From Ruminobacter sp. (GTDB lineage Bacteria; Pseudomonadota; Gammaproteobacteria; Enterobacterales; Succinivibrionaceae): 53,939 bases of DNA. A program made the translations under genes and the position numbers. Positions 29,565 through 38,671 of the stretch are shown here, piece by piece. A model generated the notes under the pieces. The model was not told the origin of the DNA. It ran no database searches and saw only the letters and a list, made by a program, of their open reading frames with translations. The stretch's first letter is position 1; each line of letters begins with the position of its first letter. The DNA lies in the NCBI GenBank assembly GCA_017940385.1, contig JAGAYS010000058.1:1-53939 (forward strand), in the 5' to 3' direction.

Positions 29565-30689
29565 CTACATATTGGCAAGAATATTCTTTTTTACTGCGTC
29601 ATATTCTTCCTGTTCAATCAGGCCTGCATCAAGCATTTTTTTGAGCTTGGCCAGTTTTTCAAACGGATCCTCCGCAGATGAGTCTGTTTTTGGTGTTGAA
29701 CTGTTGCCAGGCACGGCTGAGGCCGACTGAGATTCTTGAACCGGAGCCATGCCGCTAAATATTCCCTTCGATATTTCTCCGATTACGCTTCCCGCAGCCA
29801 TTCCCATGCCCAGACCTGCACCCGCACCGGCAAGACCGCCACTGTTTGGATTATTGGCTATATTCTGAATGATTTCCATGCCTTTAACAAGACGATAATT
29901 ATCGCCAAGAATATTCAGTTCACGTGAGCGGACATATGCGTCTTCAAGTTTCTGACGGTTAGGATCGTCATCAGGTATATCGAGTGCGTGAATGTTAAAT
30001 GACTGCAGATTCAGACCGTAGTCTTCAAGAATCTGGGCAATTACGGGTGTTAGTACGTTTGCGAATTCTTCGAGTCTGGAACAGACACCGAGAATTTCCT
30101 CATGTGAATTTTTAAGAGCGGTTGCAATGGCTGATTTAATTTTCTGTTGGAATTGTGAGTAGAAATAATAATCCAGATCTTCAGGAGTAAATTCTCTTAC
30201 ATTACCGCTCAGTTTTGATATGAACAGACCTGCGTTGCCTACTGTAACCTTGTATGACCCTCTTCCTCTCACCGAAGTTTGCAGGGCCTGGACGGGGTCG
30301 CGCAACTGGATTGGAGAATCAGTACCCCAAAGAATTTCATTGCTTAACGCTTTTCTGACAAAGTAGATTTCTGATGTGTAGACAGATTGGCCTCCGCTAA
30401 GAAGGTTTCTGAGATTGCTGAGAAAAGGGTAATTTTCAGTGCTTAGTTCGTACCGTCCGTTGTCAAACTCCTGAACAATTTCTCCGTTCTTGATGAATAT
30501 TGCTGACTCACCGGGATTTACAATCAGAACAGAATTTGTATTGAAATCCATCACTGGGGACTTCCATATCAGGAGATTTGGAGAGCCTTCATTGGCTATT
30601 GCATTCAGAATATGAACCTGCGAAGTGGATCTGACCGAACCACTATTCTGGGGGGCATTTGCGCCTCTATTCATACTAAATATTGACAT
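29565..30689 (-). CDS. SPFH/Band-7 protein with C-terminal SHOCT domain (YdjI-like)
   Basis: 374 residues. An SPFH core spans roughly 30-270 and resembles COG4260 proteins such as Bacillus YdjI, once annotated as virion-core-like (SVLIVNPGESAIFIKNGEIV, then DYGLNLQSFNIHALDIPDD). A Gly/Ala/Met-rich segment near 285-305 (GGLAGAGAGLGMGMAAGS) follows. The end, from DPFEKLAKLKKMLDAGLI onward, is a SHOCT oligomerisation domain. The protein has no membrane segment of its own, so the two membrane proteins encoded downstream may anchor it. AGGT lies nine bases before the ATG. It is the first gene of the trio. Confidence 0.87.
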   Translation of the reverse strand: MSIFSMNRGANAPQNSGSVRSTSQVHILNAIANEGSPNLLIWKSPVMDFNTNSVLIVNPGESAIFIKNGEIVQEFDNGRYELSTENYPFLSNLRNLLSGGQSVYTSEIYFVRKALSNEILWGTDSPIQLRDPVQALQTSVRGRGSYKVTVGNAGLFISKLSGNVREFTPEDLDYYFYSQFQQKIKSAIATALKNSHEEILGVCSRLEEFANVLTPVIAQILEDYGLNLQSFNIHALDIPDDDPNRQKLEDAYVRSRELNILGDNYRLVKGMEIIQNIANNPNSGGLAGAGAGLGMGMAAGSVIGEISKGIFSGMAPVQESQSASAVPGNSSTPKTDSSAEDPFEKLAKLKKMLDAGLIEQEEYDAVKKNILANM

Positions 30690-30960
30690 TTACGATACCT
30701 AAAATAATAAAATGAGAAATCCTAATAACAAGAATTATTCGGTGCTTTAGTTTCAACATGCTATATGGTCTGTAACATCTGATGCATGGAATATCCGTTA
30801 AAAAGAGTCAGAGATTCTACGTTCAGCTGTATGATTTTATAGTTAATGGTGACTATATTTCGAATGTATGGCTTTTAAATGTATTATTTTTGTTATTTAA
30901 ATCTCACATATACAAAAAATTATTATAAAAATAGGTTTTTATGCTTCGTTTTTAAACTAA
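30690..30960. other. Upstream region of the SPFH operon
   Basis: AT-rich spacer holding the control region of the minus-strand SPFH operon and the tail of the his transcript. TTGAAA occurs on the minus strand, but no -10 at proper spacing was identified. No gene seen. Confidence 0.4.
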
Positions 30961-30988
30961 AGAGACCGGAACTTTCGTTCCGGTCTCT
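30961..30988 (-). terminator. Terminator of the his operon
   Basis: AGAGACCGGAAC and its complement form a perfect 12-bp stem around a four-base loop. On the minus strand TTTAGTTT follows. It lies about 76 bases after the hisIE stop. Confidence 0.88.
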
Positions 30989-31064
30989 GATTACCTAAGA
31001 TCTGACAAAATCCTTAAAAACCGCACCTGAACGGAAAATAATCAGGCGTGATTCATGTCAGTTT

Positions 31065-31619
31065 CTATTCATGATCGCAGTCGCAGCTCTGTCTGAACAG
31101 GGCGTCAATGTCTCTTAATGAGATGCCTTTCTGCTTCAATGCACCGAGTACGCCCTTGAGCAGGTCAGCGGCATTCTCCCTGGTGCTTTCCGTATTGAAC
31201 TTTGTCAGAAGCTTTGCGATGTCGCTTTCTGTAACTTCAGCAGCTTCAGGATTGAATACGGCAATGTTTGAAGCTTCAAGAGGCAGGTGTCCGTCAAAGC
31301 AGCTTTCAGTGCCGCGGTGGCAGGTTGGGCCTATCGGATCTGCCGCTATAAGCAGACAGTCATTGTCACAGTCTGCGGTTATGGCCTTCAGATTCAGATA
31401 ATGACGTGATTCCTCACCCTTTGTCCAAAGTCTCTGCTTGGTACGGCTGTAGAAAGTTACCTTGCCGATTTCAAGGGTCTTATCAAGGGCTTCAGGATTC
31501 ATGAAACCCTGCATGAGTACAACACCGGAGCGGTAATTCTGTACGATTACAGGAATCTGGTTGTTAACCTTCTTCCAATCAAGCTCTTCAGGTTTAAAAT
31601 TCAAGGTATAGTTAGTCAC
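31065..31619 (-). CDS. hisI: HisIE, PRA-CH with a degenerate PRA-PH half
   Basis: 184 residues against about 203 in E. coli. Residues 1-110 are an intact His[22 protein letters not shown], the metal-binding DCDNDC (84-88) and [12 protein letters not shown], which opens the ring of phosphoribosyl-AMP. The C-terminal HisE half is shrunken. It keeps only something like the last helices ([20 protein letters not shown], 148-167) and lacks the SYT...G..KIAQKVGEE..E core that binds metal and hydrolyses phosphoribosyl-ATP. It is the last gene of the operon and overlaps hisF by eight bases. If HisE is dead, another pyrophosphohydrolase must supply that step. Confidence 0.9.
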   Translation of the reverse strand: MTNYTLNFKPEELDWKKVNNQIPVIVQNYRSGVVLMQGFMNPEALDKTLEIGKVTFYSRTKQRLWTKGEESRHYLNLKAITADCDNDCLLIAADPIGPTCHRGTESCFDGHLPLEASNIAVFNPEAAEVTESDIAKLLTKFNTESTRENAADLLKGVLGALKQKGISLRDIDALFRQSCDCDHE

Positions 31620-32385
31620 GAACGATTACTCCTTCATTTCTGAGGTAGTCCTTCAGTTCAGGGATGTGTATCAGCCCCTTATGGAACACGGATGCGGCAA
31701 GACAGCCGTCGCATTCTGCTTCCTTGAAGCCGTCCCTAAAGTGAGACATTTCACCGGCACCGCCTGAGGCGATGAGAGGCACGTGGGCAAGACTTCTGAT
31801 AAGCTTCAGCTGCTTCAGGTCATATCCCTTGCGCATGCCGTCCTGATTCATCATGTTAAGTACGATTTCACCGCATCCGCATTCCTGAACCTTTTCCACC
31901 CATTCCGGGGTAGTCCACTTGGTGATAAGGGTTCTGTTTACGTCGCCGGTATACTGCTTAACGAGGTAACGGTCGGTGGCTTCATCGTAGTATGAGTCGA
32001 TACCGCAGACAACGCACTGAACACCGAATCTGTCGGCGAGTCTGGTGATCAAGGTCGGATCGGCGAGGGCAGGTGAGTTGATTGAAATCTTATCTGCACC
32101 GTATTCAAGTATTCTTGCCGCATCCTCAACGCTCTTGATGCCTCCGGCAACGCAGAAAGGAATATTGATTACTTCCGCGATTTTACGTACCCAGCTCTTG
32201 TCCACGACGCGGGCATCGCTTGATGCGGTGATATCGTAGAACACCAGTTCGTCGGCACCTTCGTCGGCGTAACGTTTGGCCAGCTCAACGATGCCGCCCA
32301 TAACCTCATGGTTTCTGAACTGAACTCCCTTTACTACAACACCGTCCTTAACGTCTAGACACGGAATTATGCGTTTGGCCAGCAT
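31612..32385 (-). CDS. hisF: HisF, imidazole glycerol phosphate synthase cyclase subunit
   Basis: 257 residues, the normal length. The TIM barrel starts [15 protein letters not shown], with catalytic Asp11, and carries the second phosphate and catalytic region at [11 protein letters not shown] and [13 protein letters not shown]. HisF takes ammonia from HisH to form imidazole glycerol phosphate and AICAR. It overlaps hisA by 19 bases upstream and hisI by eight bases downstream, so translation is coupled. Confidence 0.97.
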   Translation of the reverse strand: MLAKRIIPCLDVKDGVVVKGVQFRNHEVMGGIVELAKRYADEGADELVFYDITASSDARVVDKSWVRKIAEVINIPFCVAGGIKSVEDAARILEYGADKISINSPALADPTLITRLADRFGVQCVVCGIDSYYDEATDRYLVKQYTGDVNRTLITKWTTPEWVEKVQECGCGEIVLNMMNQDGMRKGYDLKQLKLIRSLAHVPLIASGGAGEMSHFRDGFKEAECDGCLAASVFHKGLIHIPELKDYLRNEGVIVRD

Positions 32386-33107
32386 GTTACAGCCTCCTTG
32401 ACAGTGAATTTGCCTTCAAGCAGTGAACGACCGATGATGATGCCTGCGGCACCACTGTCGCGAACGGCCGCCACGTCATCAAGACTGCCGATGCCGCCGG
32501 ATGCCAGGAAATCAATGTGAGGGAACAGGTCGTGCAGATCTCTGTAAAGTTCAACGTTTGATCCTTTAAGGGTACCGTCACGGGAGATATCGGTACAGAG
32601 CACGTATTTCAGACCTACCTCGGCGAAGTCCTTAATCAGGTCTTCGATGGTTACGGCACTGTTTTCCTGCCAGCCCTTGATGGCAATGAATCTCTTGCCG
32701 GAGGCAGGATCAATGTTTATGTCAAGGGCGAGAACGATGTGTTCGGCTCCGAATCTGCGGAACCAGTCTTTTGCCATCTTAGGATCCTTGACTGCCGCTG
32801 AGCCTACCACAACGCGTTCAGCACCGATGCCCAGCAGATCCTCAACATCCTTTTCGGTGCGGATGCCGCCGCCGATTTCTACCGGTACAGGGGTGTTTCT
32901 GATGAGTTCTGAAATAACGCCAAGCTGTCTCTTGGAAGTATCCTTGGCACCGTCGAGGTCCACAAGGTGCAGGAATTTCGCACCTTCGTTAACATAGAGA
33001 TCGAAACGTTCCTGAGGATCGGCGTCGTATTCGGTCTTGCGTGAGTAATCGCCCTGATAAAGACGGACAACCTTGCCGCCAATAAGGTCAATTGCAGGTA
33101 TAATCAT
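32367..33107 (-). CDS. hisA: HisA, ProFAR isomerase
   Basis: 246 residues. The barrel begins [21 protein letters not shown] with catalytic Asp near residue 7; the second catalytic Asp lies in [15 protein letters not shown]. It isomerises ProFAR to PRFAR, the substrate of HisF/HisH. Eleven bases separate it from hisH, and it overlaps hisF. Confidence 0.97.
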   Translation of the reverse strand: MIIPAIDLIGGKVVRLYQGDYSRKTEYDADPQERFDLYVNEGAKFLHLVDLDGAKDTSKRQLGVISELIRNTPVPVEIGGGIRTEKDVEDLLGIGAERVVVGSAAVKDPKMAKDWFRRFGAEHIVLALDINIDPASGKRFIAIKGWQENSAVTIEDLIKDFAEVGLKYVLCTDISRDGTLKGSNVELYRDLHDLFPHIDFLASGGIGSLDDVAAVRDSGAAGIIIGRSLLEGKFTVKEAVTCWPNA

Positions 33108-33118
33108 GTCGTGTTCTC

Positions 33119-33733
33119 CTAGAGGTCAAGGAAGTTTTTAAGAAGTTTATGGCCGATAGGACCTGATTTCTCAGGGTGGAACTGGGTTCCGAAGAAATTA
33201 TCCCTGTTCACAACGGCGGAAAATGTCTGTCCGTATGTGGTGGTGGCAGCAGTGTGTCCGGTTACGTCCAGTGCGTAGGAGTGAACGTAATAGAAATATG
33301 AACCGCTCGGAATGTCCTTGAAGAGAGGACATGAACCGTCGTGATCAACCTGATCCCAGCCCATGTGCGGAAGCACCAGTCCGGGAACCTTCATAAGGCG
33401 GACGCCGCCGTCAACTATGCCGAGACATTTAACCGCATCAGTTCCCTGACTCATGCTTTCTTCGGAGAAACCGGCCAGCATCTGCATGCCGAGACAGATA
33501 CCGAGAAGCGGCTGGTGAACATTAACAATCAGATCGTCAAGGTGTCTTTCCCTGATTGATTTCATGGCTGCTACCGCTGAGCCCACACCAGGCAGTATAA
33601 GCTTGTCCGCATTTCTGATGTCATTTTCCCTGGCACTGATGATACAGTCGGCATCAAGTCGGTTCATGGCAAACAGTACTGACGAGAGGTTGGCCACTCC
33701 GGTATCGATTATGGTTACTTTTTGTTTGCTCAT
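33119..33733 (-). CDS. hisH: HisH, glutaminase subunit of IGP synthase
   Basis: 204 residues. A class I glutamine amidotransferase: nucleophile Cys in [11 protein letters not shown], and the His/Glu pair in [10 protein letters not shown]. It supplies ammonia to HisF. Its ATG shares one base with the hisB stop codon (TAATG arrangement), indicating coupled translation. Confidence 0.97.
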   Translation of the reverse strand: MSKQKVTIIDTGVANLSSVLFAMNRLDADCIISARENDIRNADKLILPGVGSAVAAMKSIRERHLDDLIVNVHQPLLGICLGMQMLAGFSEESMSQGTDAVKCLGIVDGGVRLMKVPGLVLPHMGWDQVDHDGSCPLFKDIPSGSYFYYVHSYALDVTGHTAATTTYGQTFSAVVNRDNFFGTQFHPEKSGPIGHKLLKNFLDL

Positions 33734-34848
33734 TAAAGTACTCCTTTGCTTGAAGGAAGTTCGTTTCCTTCCTTTTTCAGAGCCATGCGCAGGGCTCTGC
33801 CGAAGGCCTTGAAGAGGGCTTCAACCTGATGATGGGTGTTGCCCGTGGTAACCTTCATGTGCAGTGTGAGTCCCATGGCATATGCCAGACTGTGGAAGAA
33901 GTGCGGAACCATTTCTGTTGAGAGTTCACCTACCTGCTGACGGACGAAGTCGGCATCGCAGCTGAATACGGAGTAAGGTCTTCCGGAAATGTCCATGCAG
34001 GCATCAACAGGGTGGTTCATCAGAGAATCATCAGGGAGACCGTCAAGTTTGGCCTCAACTTCATCCATGGCAACTGCAAAACCGAATCTGCCGATGCCTC
34101 TCTTGTCTCCGAGAGCCTGCTTCAGTGCGGTACCGAGAGCAATGCCTACGTCTTCAACAGTATGGTGTTCGTCGACATGGAGATCTCCGACGGCCTTGAG
34201 TTTCAGGGTGATGCCTCCGTGGGTGGCTATCTGATCCAGCATGTGGTCGAAGAAGCCGATTCCGGTGGAGATTTCACTGCCGCCGCTGTGGTCAAGATCC
34301 ACGAAAAGATCGATTTTGGTTTCATTGGTATTGCGTACCACGTGAGCCGTGCGCGGAATCTTCGTGAGTCGTTCGGCAATTGCAGTCCAGCCGTTTGTTT
34401 CCGGATTGTAGCGTTCGCCGCCGATACCCATGTTCTTTGCGAGTTCCATGTCGGTTTCACGGTCACCGATGACAAAGCTGTGTTCCCTGTCTACAACTCC
34501 CGGTACCAGATATTTACCGAGAAGTCCGGTCTTAGGCTTGCGGCAGGCACAGTTTTCATGTGGAAAATGAGGGCAGATGAGAACCTCTTCAAAGGTAACA
34601 CCTTCAGAGGCCAGTACGTCAAGCATCAGCTGATGCGGTCCCTTGAAGTTTTCGTATGGAAGGGAATCGGTGCCGAGACCGTCCTGATTTGTTACCATTA
34701 CCAGCCTGTAGCCGGCATTCTGCAGGGTTTTAAGACTTGAGATTACACGGGGCTCGAATTTGAGCTTTTCAAAAGAATCGACCTGTTTGTCAATAACAGG
34801 TTCTTCGATGATTGTACCGTCACGGTCGATGAAAAGATATTTTTCCAT
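33733..34848 (-). CDS. hisB: HisB, histidinol-phosphatase / IGP dehydratase
   Basis: 371 residues, bifunctional as in enterics. The N-terminal HAD phosphatase has FIDRDGT (motif I) and a zinc site [14 protein letters not shown]. The C-terminal dehydratase (from about 175) has [14 protein letters not shown] and [14 protein letters not shown], whose His and Glu residues bind two manganese ions. It performs two separated steps of the pathway. Unlike the tight junctions elsewhere in the operon, 136 bases with strong hairpins lie between hisC and hisB. Confidence 0.97.
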   Translation of the reverse strand: MEKYLFIDRDGTIIEEPVIDKQVDSFEKLKFEPRVISSLKTLQNAGYRLVMVTNQDGLGTDSLPYENFKGPHQLMLDVLASEGVTFEEVLICPHFPHENCACRKPKTGLLGKYLVPGVVDREHSFVIGDRETDMELAKNMGIGGERYNPETNGWTAIAERLTKIPRTAHVVRNTNETKIDLFVDLDHSGGSEISTGIGFFDHMLDQIATHGGITLKLKAVGDLHVDEHHTVEDVGIALGTALKQALGDKRGIGRFGFAVAMDEVEAKLDGLPDDSLMNHPVDACMDISGRPYSVFSCDADFVRQQVGELSTEMVPHFFHSLAYAMGLTLHMKVTTGNTHHQVEALFKAFGRALRMALKKEGNELPSSKGVL

Positions 34849-34865
34849 AGGCTTTCCACTGAACT

Positions 34866-34974
34866 GCGGGGCGTTTGTTCTGCCCCGCGATGTAAAAAAT
34901 TAAAACCGGCGTGAAAATTCTTTTCCGGAGATGTTTCTCCGGCAGAGTCGTAATCACTGCGAAACATACGCCGG
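34866..34974 (-). other. Structured spacer between hisC and hisB
   Basis: Three base-paired elements fill the 136-base gap. GCGGGGC/GCCCCGC forms a hairpin at 34866-34888. CCGGAG/CTCCGG forms one at 34925-34942. CCGGCGT (34906-34912) can pair with ACGCCGG (34968-34974), enclosing the second. None is followed by a T-run on the minus strand, so termination is unlikely. Message processing, stability control or a small repeat element are possible. Confidence 0.5.
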
Positions 34975-34984
34975 AAGTTACGGA

Positions 34985-36061
34985 TTACTGCTTAATTGAA
35001 TGAAATACGTTTAATACCTCATTCATTTCTTCTTCGCTGCCGATTGTTATGCGTACGCAGTTCTGCAGTCTGGTCTTGGTGTGGAAGTCTCTCAGAATGA
35101 TGCCCTTGTCCGCACAGGACTTGAAGAGTGATTCTCCGTCCTTAAAGCGGATGAGGATATAATTTGCATTTTCATAGAATACTTCCTGAACGAAGTCCAG
35201 CTTTTTAACCTCTTCCACGAATCTGTCGCGGCGTTCCCTAAGCTCGGCAACTCTTTCCTTCATGATTGCAATACCATGAGTGCTGAGAGCCTGTACAGCT
35301 ATCTGAGCGACAGGGTCGGCGATAGGATAAGGATCGATAACCTTGAGCATCAGCTTGATTACTTCTGGATTTGCCAGGGTGAATCCGCAACGGATGCCGG
35401 CCAGCGCGAAGGCTTTTGACAGGGTGCGTGTTACCACCAGGTGGTCATAATCCTTCATGAATTTTACCTTGGAGGCTTTAGGACAGAATTCAATGTAGGC
35501 TTCGTCAACAACCACAAGGCATCTGCCTTTTGTGAATTCCAGAATCTGAGTAAGCTTTTCATCATCAACTACATTACCGGTAGGGTTGTTCGGTGAACAG
35601 ATGAAGATAACCTTGATGTTATCGCTGCCGTTTTCCACCGTGTTTCTGATGGCTTCAACATCAGGCTGGAAATCGTCGGCAGGCGGAACGTCAACGGTTT
35701 TTACGCCGGCGGTGTCCGCACTGATTGAGTACATGCCGTAGGTCGGAGTACTGATGAGAATCGCGTCTTTTCCCGGTTCGCAGAAGGTGCGTACCAGAAG
35801 TCCGATTGATTCGTCACTGCCGCGGGATACCAGAATGTTTTCTTCGGCTACTCCGGAGTAGTCGGCATAGGCTTCGATAACTTCAGGAGGCTGACATTCA
35901 GGATAACGGTTAAGAGTGATTGACTTCATCAGGAAGGTGGCACTCTTCGGAGCCTCGTTGGCATTAAGAAAGTTATGCCCCTTTCCGCCAATGCGTCTGG
36001 CTGAGAGATATGGGGTAAGCTGTCTTACCCTTTCTGTAGCAAGTTCGGTAATGGTGCTCAT
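34985..36061 (-). CDS. hisC: HisC, histidinol-phosphate aminotransferase
   Basis: 358 residues. A fold-type I PLP enzyme: NANEAP near the start, SPNNPTGNVV, DEAYIEF and the PLP lysine in TLSKAFALAGIRCGF. It converts imidazole acetol phosphate and glutamate into histidinol phosphate. It starts one base after the hisD stop. Confidence 0.97.
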   Translation of the reverse strand: MSTITELATERVRQLTPYLSARRIGGKGHNFLNANEAPKSATFLMKSITLNRYPECQPPEVIEAYADYSGVAEENILVSRGSDESIGLLVRTFCEPGKDAILISTPTYGMYSISADTAGVKTVDVPPADDFQPDVEAIRNTVENGSDNIKVIFICSPNNPTGNVVDDEKLTQILEFTKGRCLVVVDEAYIEFCPKASKVKFMKDYDHLVVTRTLSKAFALAGIRCGFTLANPEVIKLMLKVIDPYPIADPVAQIAVQALSTHGIAIMKERVAELRERRDRFVEEVKKLDFVQEVFYENANYILIRFKDGESLFKSCADKGIILRDFHTKTRLQNCVRITIGSEEEMNEVLNVFHSIKQ

Positions 36062-36062
36062 C

Positions 36063-37358
36063 TTATTTTGCTCCCCTGAGAATGTCCATACGGATGGTTA
36101 CCGCTCTCTTGTGGGCGGTGAGGCCTTCCGCATCAGCCATGAGTTCAACGGTACGGCTGAGATTGGTTAAGCCTTCGGTGGTTGCTTCCTGTACTGTATA
36201 GCGTCGCAGATAGTCTGCAAGGCCCAGTGATGAACAGGTCTTTGCGTAGCCGTAGGTAGGCAGGGTGTGGTTGGTGCCGCTGGCGTAGTCACCAACTGAT
36301 TCCGGAGTCCAGCCGCCGATGAAGATTGAGCCTGCATTACGCAGATAAGGCAGCAGGGCACGCGGTTCCCTGGTTTCCACAATCAGGTGTTCAGGTGCGT
36401 AAATGTTGGAGATTGCGCATGCTTCCTCAAGAGATTCGCAGACAATGGCGATACTCTTTTCCAGGGCTCTGTTGGCAATGTCCTTTCTGGAAAGTTCCTG
36501 TACCTGTTTTTCAACTTCGGCAACAACCTCGCTTCCGTAGTTAGGATTTGTTGACAGAAGCACAACCTGGGAGTCCGGGCCGTGTTCAGCCTGTGACAGA
36601 AGGTCTGATGCCGCAAAAGCCGGATTGGCTGATTCATCGGCGATTACAAGAACTTCTGAAGGTCCTGCAGGCATGTCGATTGCTGCACCGCGGAAATCCG
36701 CACTGACCTGCTTCTTCGCTTCGGTCACAAATGAATTGCCCGGTCCGAAAATCTTGTTAACCTTAGGCACGGTTTCAGTACCGTATGCCATTGCGGCAAT
36801 GGCCTGAGCACCGCCAACGGTGTAGATGTCGTTAACGCCGCAGAGGGTTGCGGCATAAACAATTGCATCTGATACCGGAGGAGGAGAACACAGAATAACC
36901 TTAGGACATTCCGCAATCTGAGCCGGTACGGCAAGCATGAGCACGGTACTTACCAGCGGAGCGCTTCCGCCAGGTACATACAGCCCGACGCTGTCAATAG
37001 GATGTGTGTGGAGTTCACAGGTAACGCCGGGTCTGGTGTTCACCACTACAGGAGCCGGCTTCTGGGCCCTGTGGAACATAGAAATGTTGTCGTAGGCGTT
37101 TTTAAGGGCGGTCTTAAGCTCCGGATCCACTCTGTCACATGCTGATTTTATTTCATCAGCTGTAAGTTTAATATGATCAGATTCTAGACGATCAAACTTG
37201 CGGGAGTATTCCAGTAAGGCTTCGTCACCGCGGTTACGAATGTTGCTGATGATGTCGGCAACAAGCTTGGCCTTACTGCCGTCATCGGCAGTGGCGGGAC
37301 GGGTAAGAATGTCTACCCGTTCCTGTTCATTTAAATCTTTCCAGCTAACAATTTTCAT
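36063..37358 (-). CDS. hisD: HisD, histidinol dehydrogenase
   Basis: 431 residues, usual length. Zinc enzyme that oxidises histidinol to histidine in two NAD-linked steps. Landmarks are [56 protein letters not shown] (zinc ligands) and APEHLIVET. It begins four bases behind hisG. Confidence 0.97.
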   Translation of the reverse strand: MKIVSWKDLNEQERVDILTRPATADDGSKAKLVADIISNIRNRGDEALLEYSRKFDRLESDHIKLTADEIKSACDRVDPELKTALKNAYDNISMFHRAQKPAPVVVNTRPGVTCELHTHPIDSVGLYVPGGSAPLVSTVLMLAVPAQIAECPKVILCSPPPVSDAIVYAATLCGVNDIYTVGGAQAIAAMAYGTETVPKVNKIFGPGNSFVTEAKKQVSADFRGAAIDMPAGPSEVLVIADESANPAFAASDLLSQAEHGPDSQVVLLSTNPNYGSEVVAEVEKQVQELSRKDIANRALEKSIAIVCESLEEACAISNIYAPEHLIVETREPRALLPYLRNAGSIFIGGWTPESVGDYASGTNHTLPTYGYAKTCSSLGLADYLRRYTVQEATTEGLTNLSRTVELMADAEGLTAHKRAVTIRMDILRGAK

Positions 37359-37362
37359 AATG

Positions 37363-38259
37363 TTACTTCAGCATCTTTTCAATAGGTAATACGAGGATTG
37401 AGCTTGCGCCGAGGGCCTTAATCTTTTCCATGGTTTCCCAGAAGAGGGTTTCGGTGGAAACTACATGAATGGCTACGTGAGTGCTGTTACCGGCGAGTTC
37501 GAGAAGGGTTGGATTCTCAGCGCCCGGAAGAAGTGCGGTGATTTCCTTAACCTTGTCCTTCGGAGCGTGAAGCATGATGTACTTGCTGCCGTGAGCCTGA
37601 ATCATGCCGTCAATACGTCTGATGAGAGTATCGGCAATGGCCTGCTTTTCAGGATAGAGTTCCTGATCTCTCTGAATCAGTACGGCCTTGGACTTGTAAA
37701 CGACCTGTACTTCCTTGAGACCGTTGGCTTCAAGGGTGGCACCTGAACTTACCAGGTCACAGATTGCATCGGCAAGACCGGCTCTCGGAGCAACTTCAAC
37801 GGAACCGGTTAAGAGTACGTTCTTGAAGTTAACGCCCTGTTCGTCAAGGTAACGCTTGGTGAGGTTAGGGTAGGTGGTGGCAATTTTTAAGCCTTCAAGA
37901 CTCTGAACCCCCTTCCATTCCTGTTCAACAGGGATTGCGAGAGAAAGACGGCAACCGCCGAAGTCAAGCTTGCGAACCTGCTTGTATCCTACGGGAAGAC
38001 CTTCCTGCTGACGTTCAAGCATTGTTTCCTCAAGCACGTTTTCGCCTACAACACCCCAGTCAACAACGTGATCCATGATAAGACCAGGAATGTCGTCGTC
38101 ACGTACACGGAGAATGTCGATTTCCATGTTTTCAACGTGAGCAATGAGTCTGTCCTCGCGCTTGTTGATCTTTAAACCGCAGCTTTCTAAAAGTTCTGTG
38201 GTTTCAACACTGAGACGACCCTTTTTCTGCATGGCGATACGAAACTTTTTGTTAGACAT
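37363..38259 (-). CDS. hisG: HisG, ATP phosphoribosyltransferase (long form)
   Basis: 298 residues, the long hexameric form with a C-terminal regulatory domain (about 225-298) that binds histidine for feedback inhibition. It starts [17 protein letters not shown] and has the PRPP-binding run [20 protein letters not shown]. It catalyses the first committed step. It is the first structural gene behind the attenuator, with GAGGG upstream of its ATG. Confidence 0.97.
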   Translation of the reverse strand: MSNKKFRIAMQKKGRLSVETTELLESCGLKINKREDRLIAHVENMEIDILRVRDDDIPGLIMDHVVDWGVVGENVLEETMLERQQEGLPVGYKQVRKLDFGGCRLSLAIPVEQEWKGVQSLEGLKIATTYPNLTKRYLDEQGVNFKNVLLTGSVEVAPRAGLADAICDLVSSGATLEANGLKEVQVVYKSKAVLIQRDQELYPEKQAIADTLIRRIDGMIQAHGSKYIMLHAPKDKVKEITALLPGAENPTLLELAGNSTHVAIHVVSTETLFWETMEKIKALGASSILVLPIEKMLK

Positions 38260-38291
38260 TTCAAATAACCCTCTTGTATGTCTGTATAATT

Positions 38292-38331
38292 AAAAAACCC
38301 TTGGAAGTATCCGTTTTATTCTTCCAAGGGT
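38292..38331 (-). terminator. his attenuator terminator
   Basis: ACCCTTGGAAG pairs with CTTCCAAGGGT around a 13-base loop, followed on the minus strand by six T. It lies between the leader peptide and hisG. A competing hairpin, CTGGAAG/CTTCCAG (38356-38375), shares the GGAAG and CTTCC segments, so alternative pairing can prevent the terminator when ribosomes stall on the His codons. Confidence 0.93.
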
Positions 38332-38400
38332 CTTATGAAAATCTATACGGCACTCCTGGAAGCAAGGTCTTCCAGAAAATAAACCACTCCTCCTGAAAGA

Positions 38401-38454
38401 CTATTTAGGACGATGATGGTGGTGATGATGTAACTGACTTAACAACTGATACAT
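38401..38454 (-). CDS. hisL: HisL, his operon leader peptide
   Basis: 17 residues, MYQLLSQLHHHHHHRPK, with six consecutive His codons (38430-38413) of both CAT and CAC type. This is the hallmark of transcription attenuation: low charged tRNA-His stalls ribosomes here and lets RNA polymerase read through the downstream terminator into hisG. It is too short for ordinary gene finding but unmistakable in context, lying between the promoter and the attenuator. Confidence 0.95.
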   Translation of the reverse strand: MYQLLSQLHHHHHHRPK

Positions 38455-38489
38455 TTTATTCTCTGTGCCGATCTTTTAAAACTGAGCCC

Positions 38490-38518
38490 ATTATACACTT
38501 TTTTTGTGTTATTGATAA
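38490..38518 (-). promoter_or_regulatory. Promoter of the his operon
   Basis: On the minus strand TTATCA (38518-38513) and a perfect TATAAT (38495-38490) are separated by 17 bases. Transcription would begin near 38483, about 30 bases before hisL. Confidence 0.8.
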
Positions 38519-38671
38519 CAGTTTTTAGTGATTTTTATGGTTTTGTTGAGGAAACGGTTCTTTGTTCGGGGCGGATGATTCCAGGACCTGTCACGGATTC
38601 GGTTGTGAGACGGAATGGAACCGCATGAGGCGGTAATGCCCCCTTATTACAGGAAGGTCGGATTCTGTTCC

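Noticed and set aside
34012-34740. 242-residue plus-strand frame across hisB
   Set aside because: Antisense to the clearly identified hisB; no family features.
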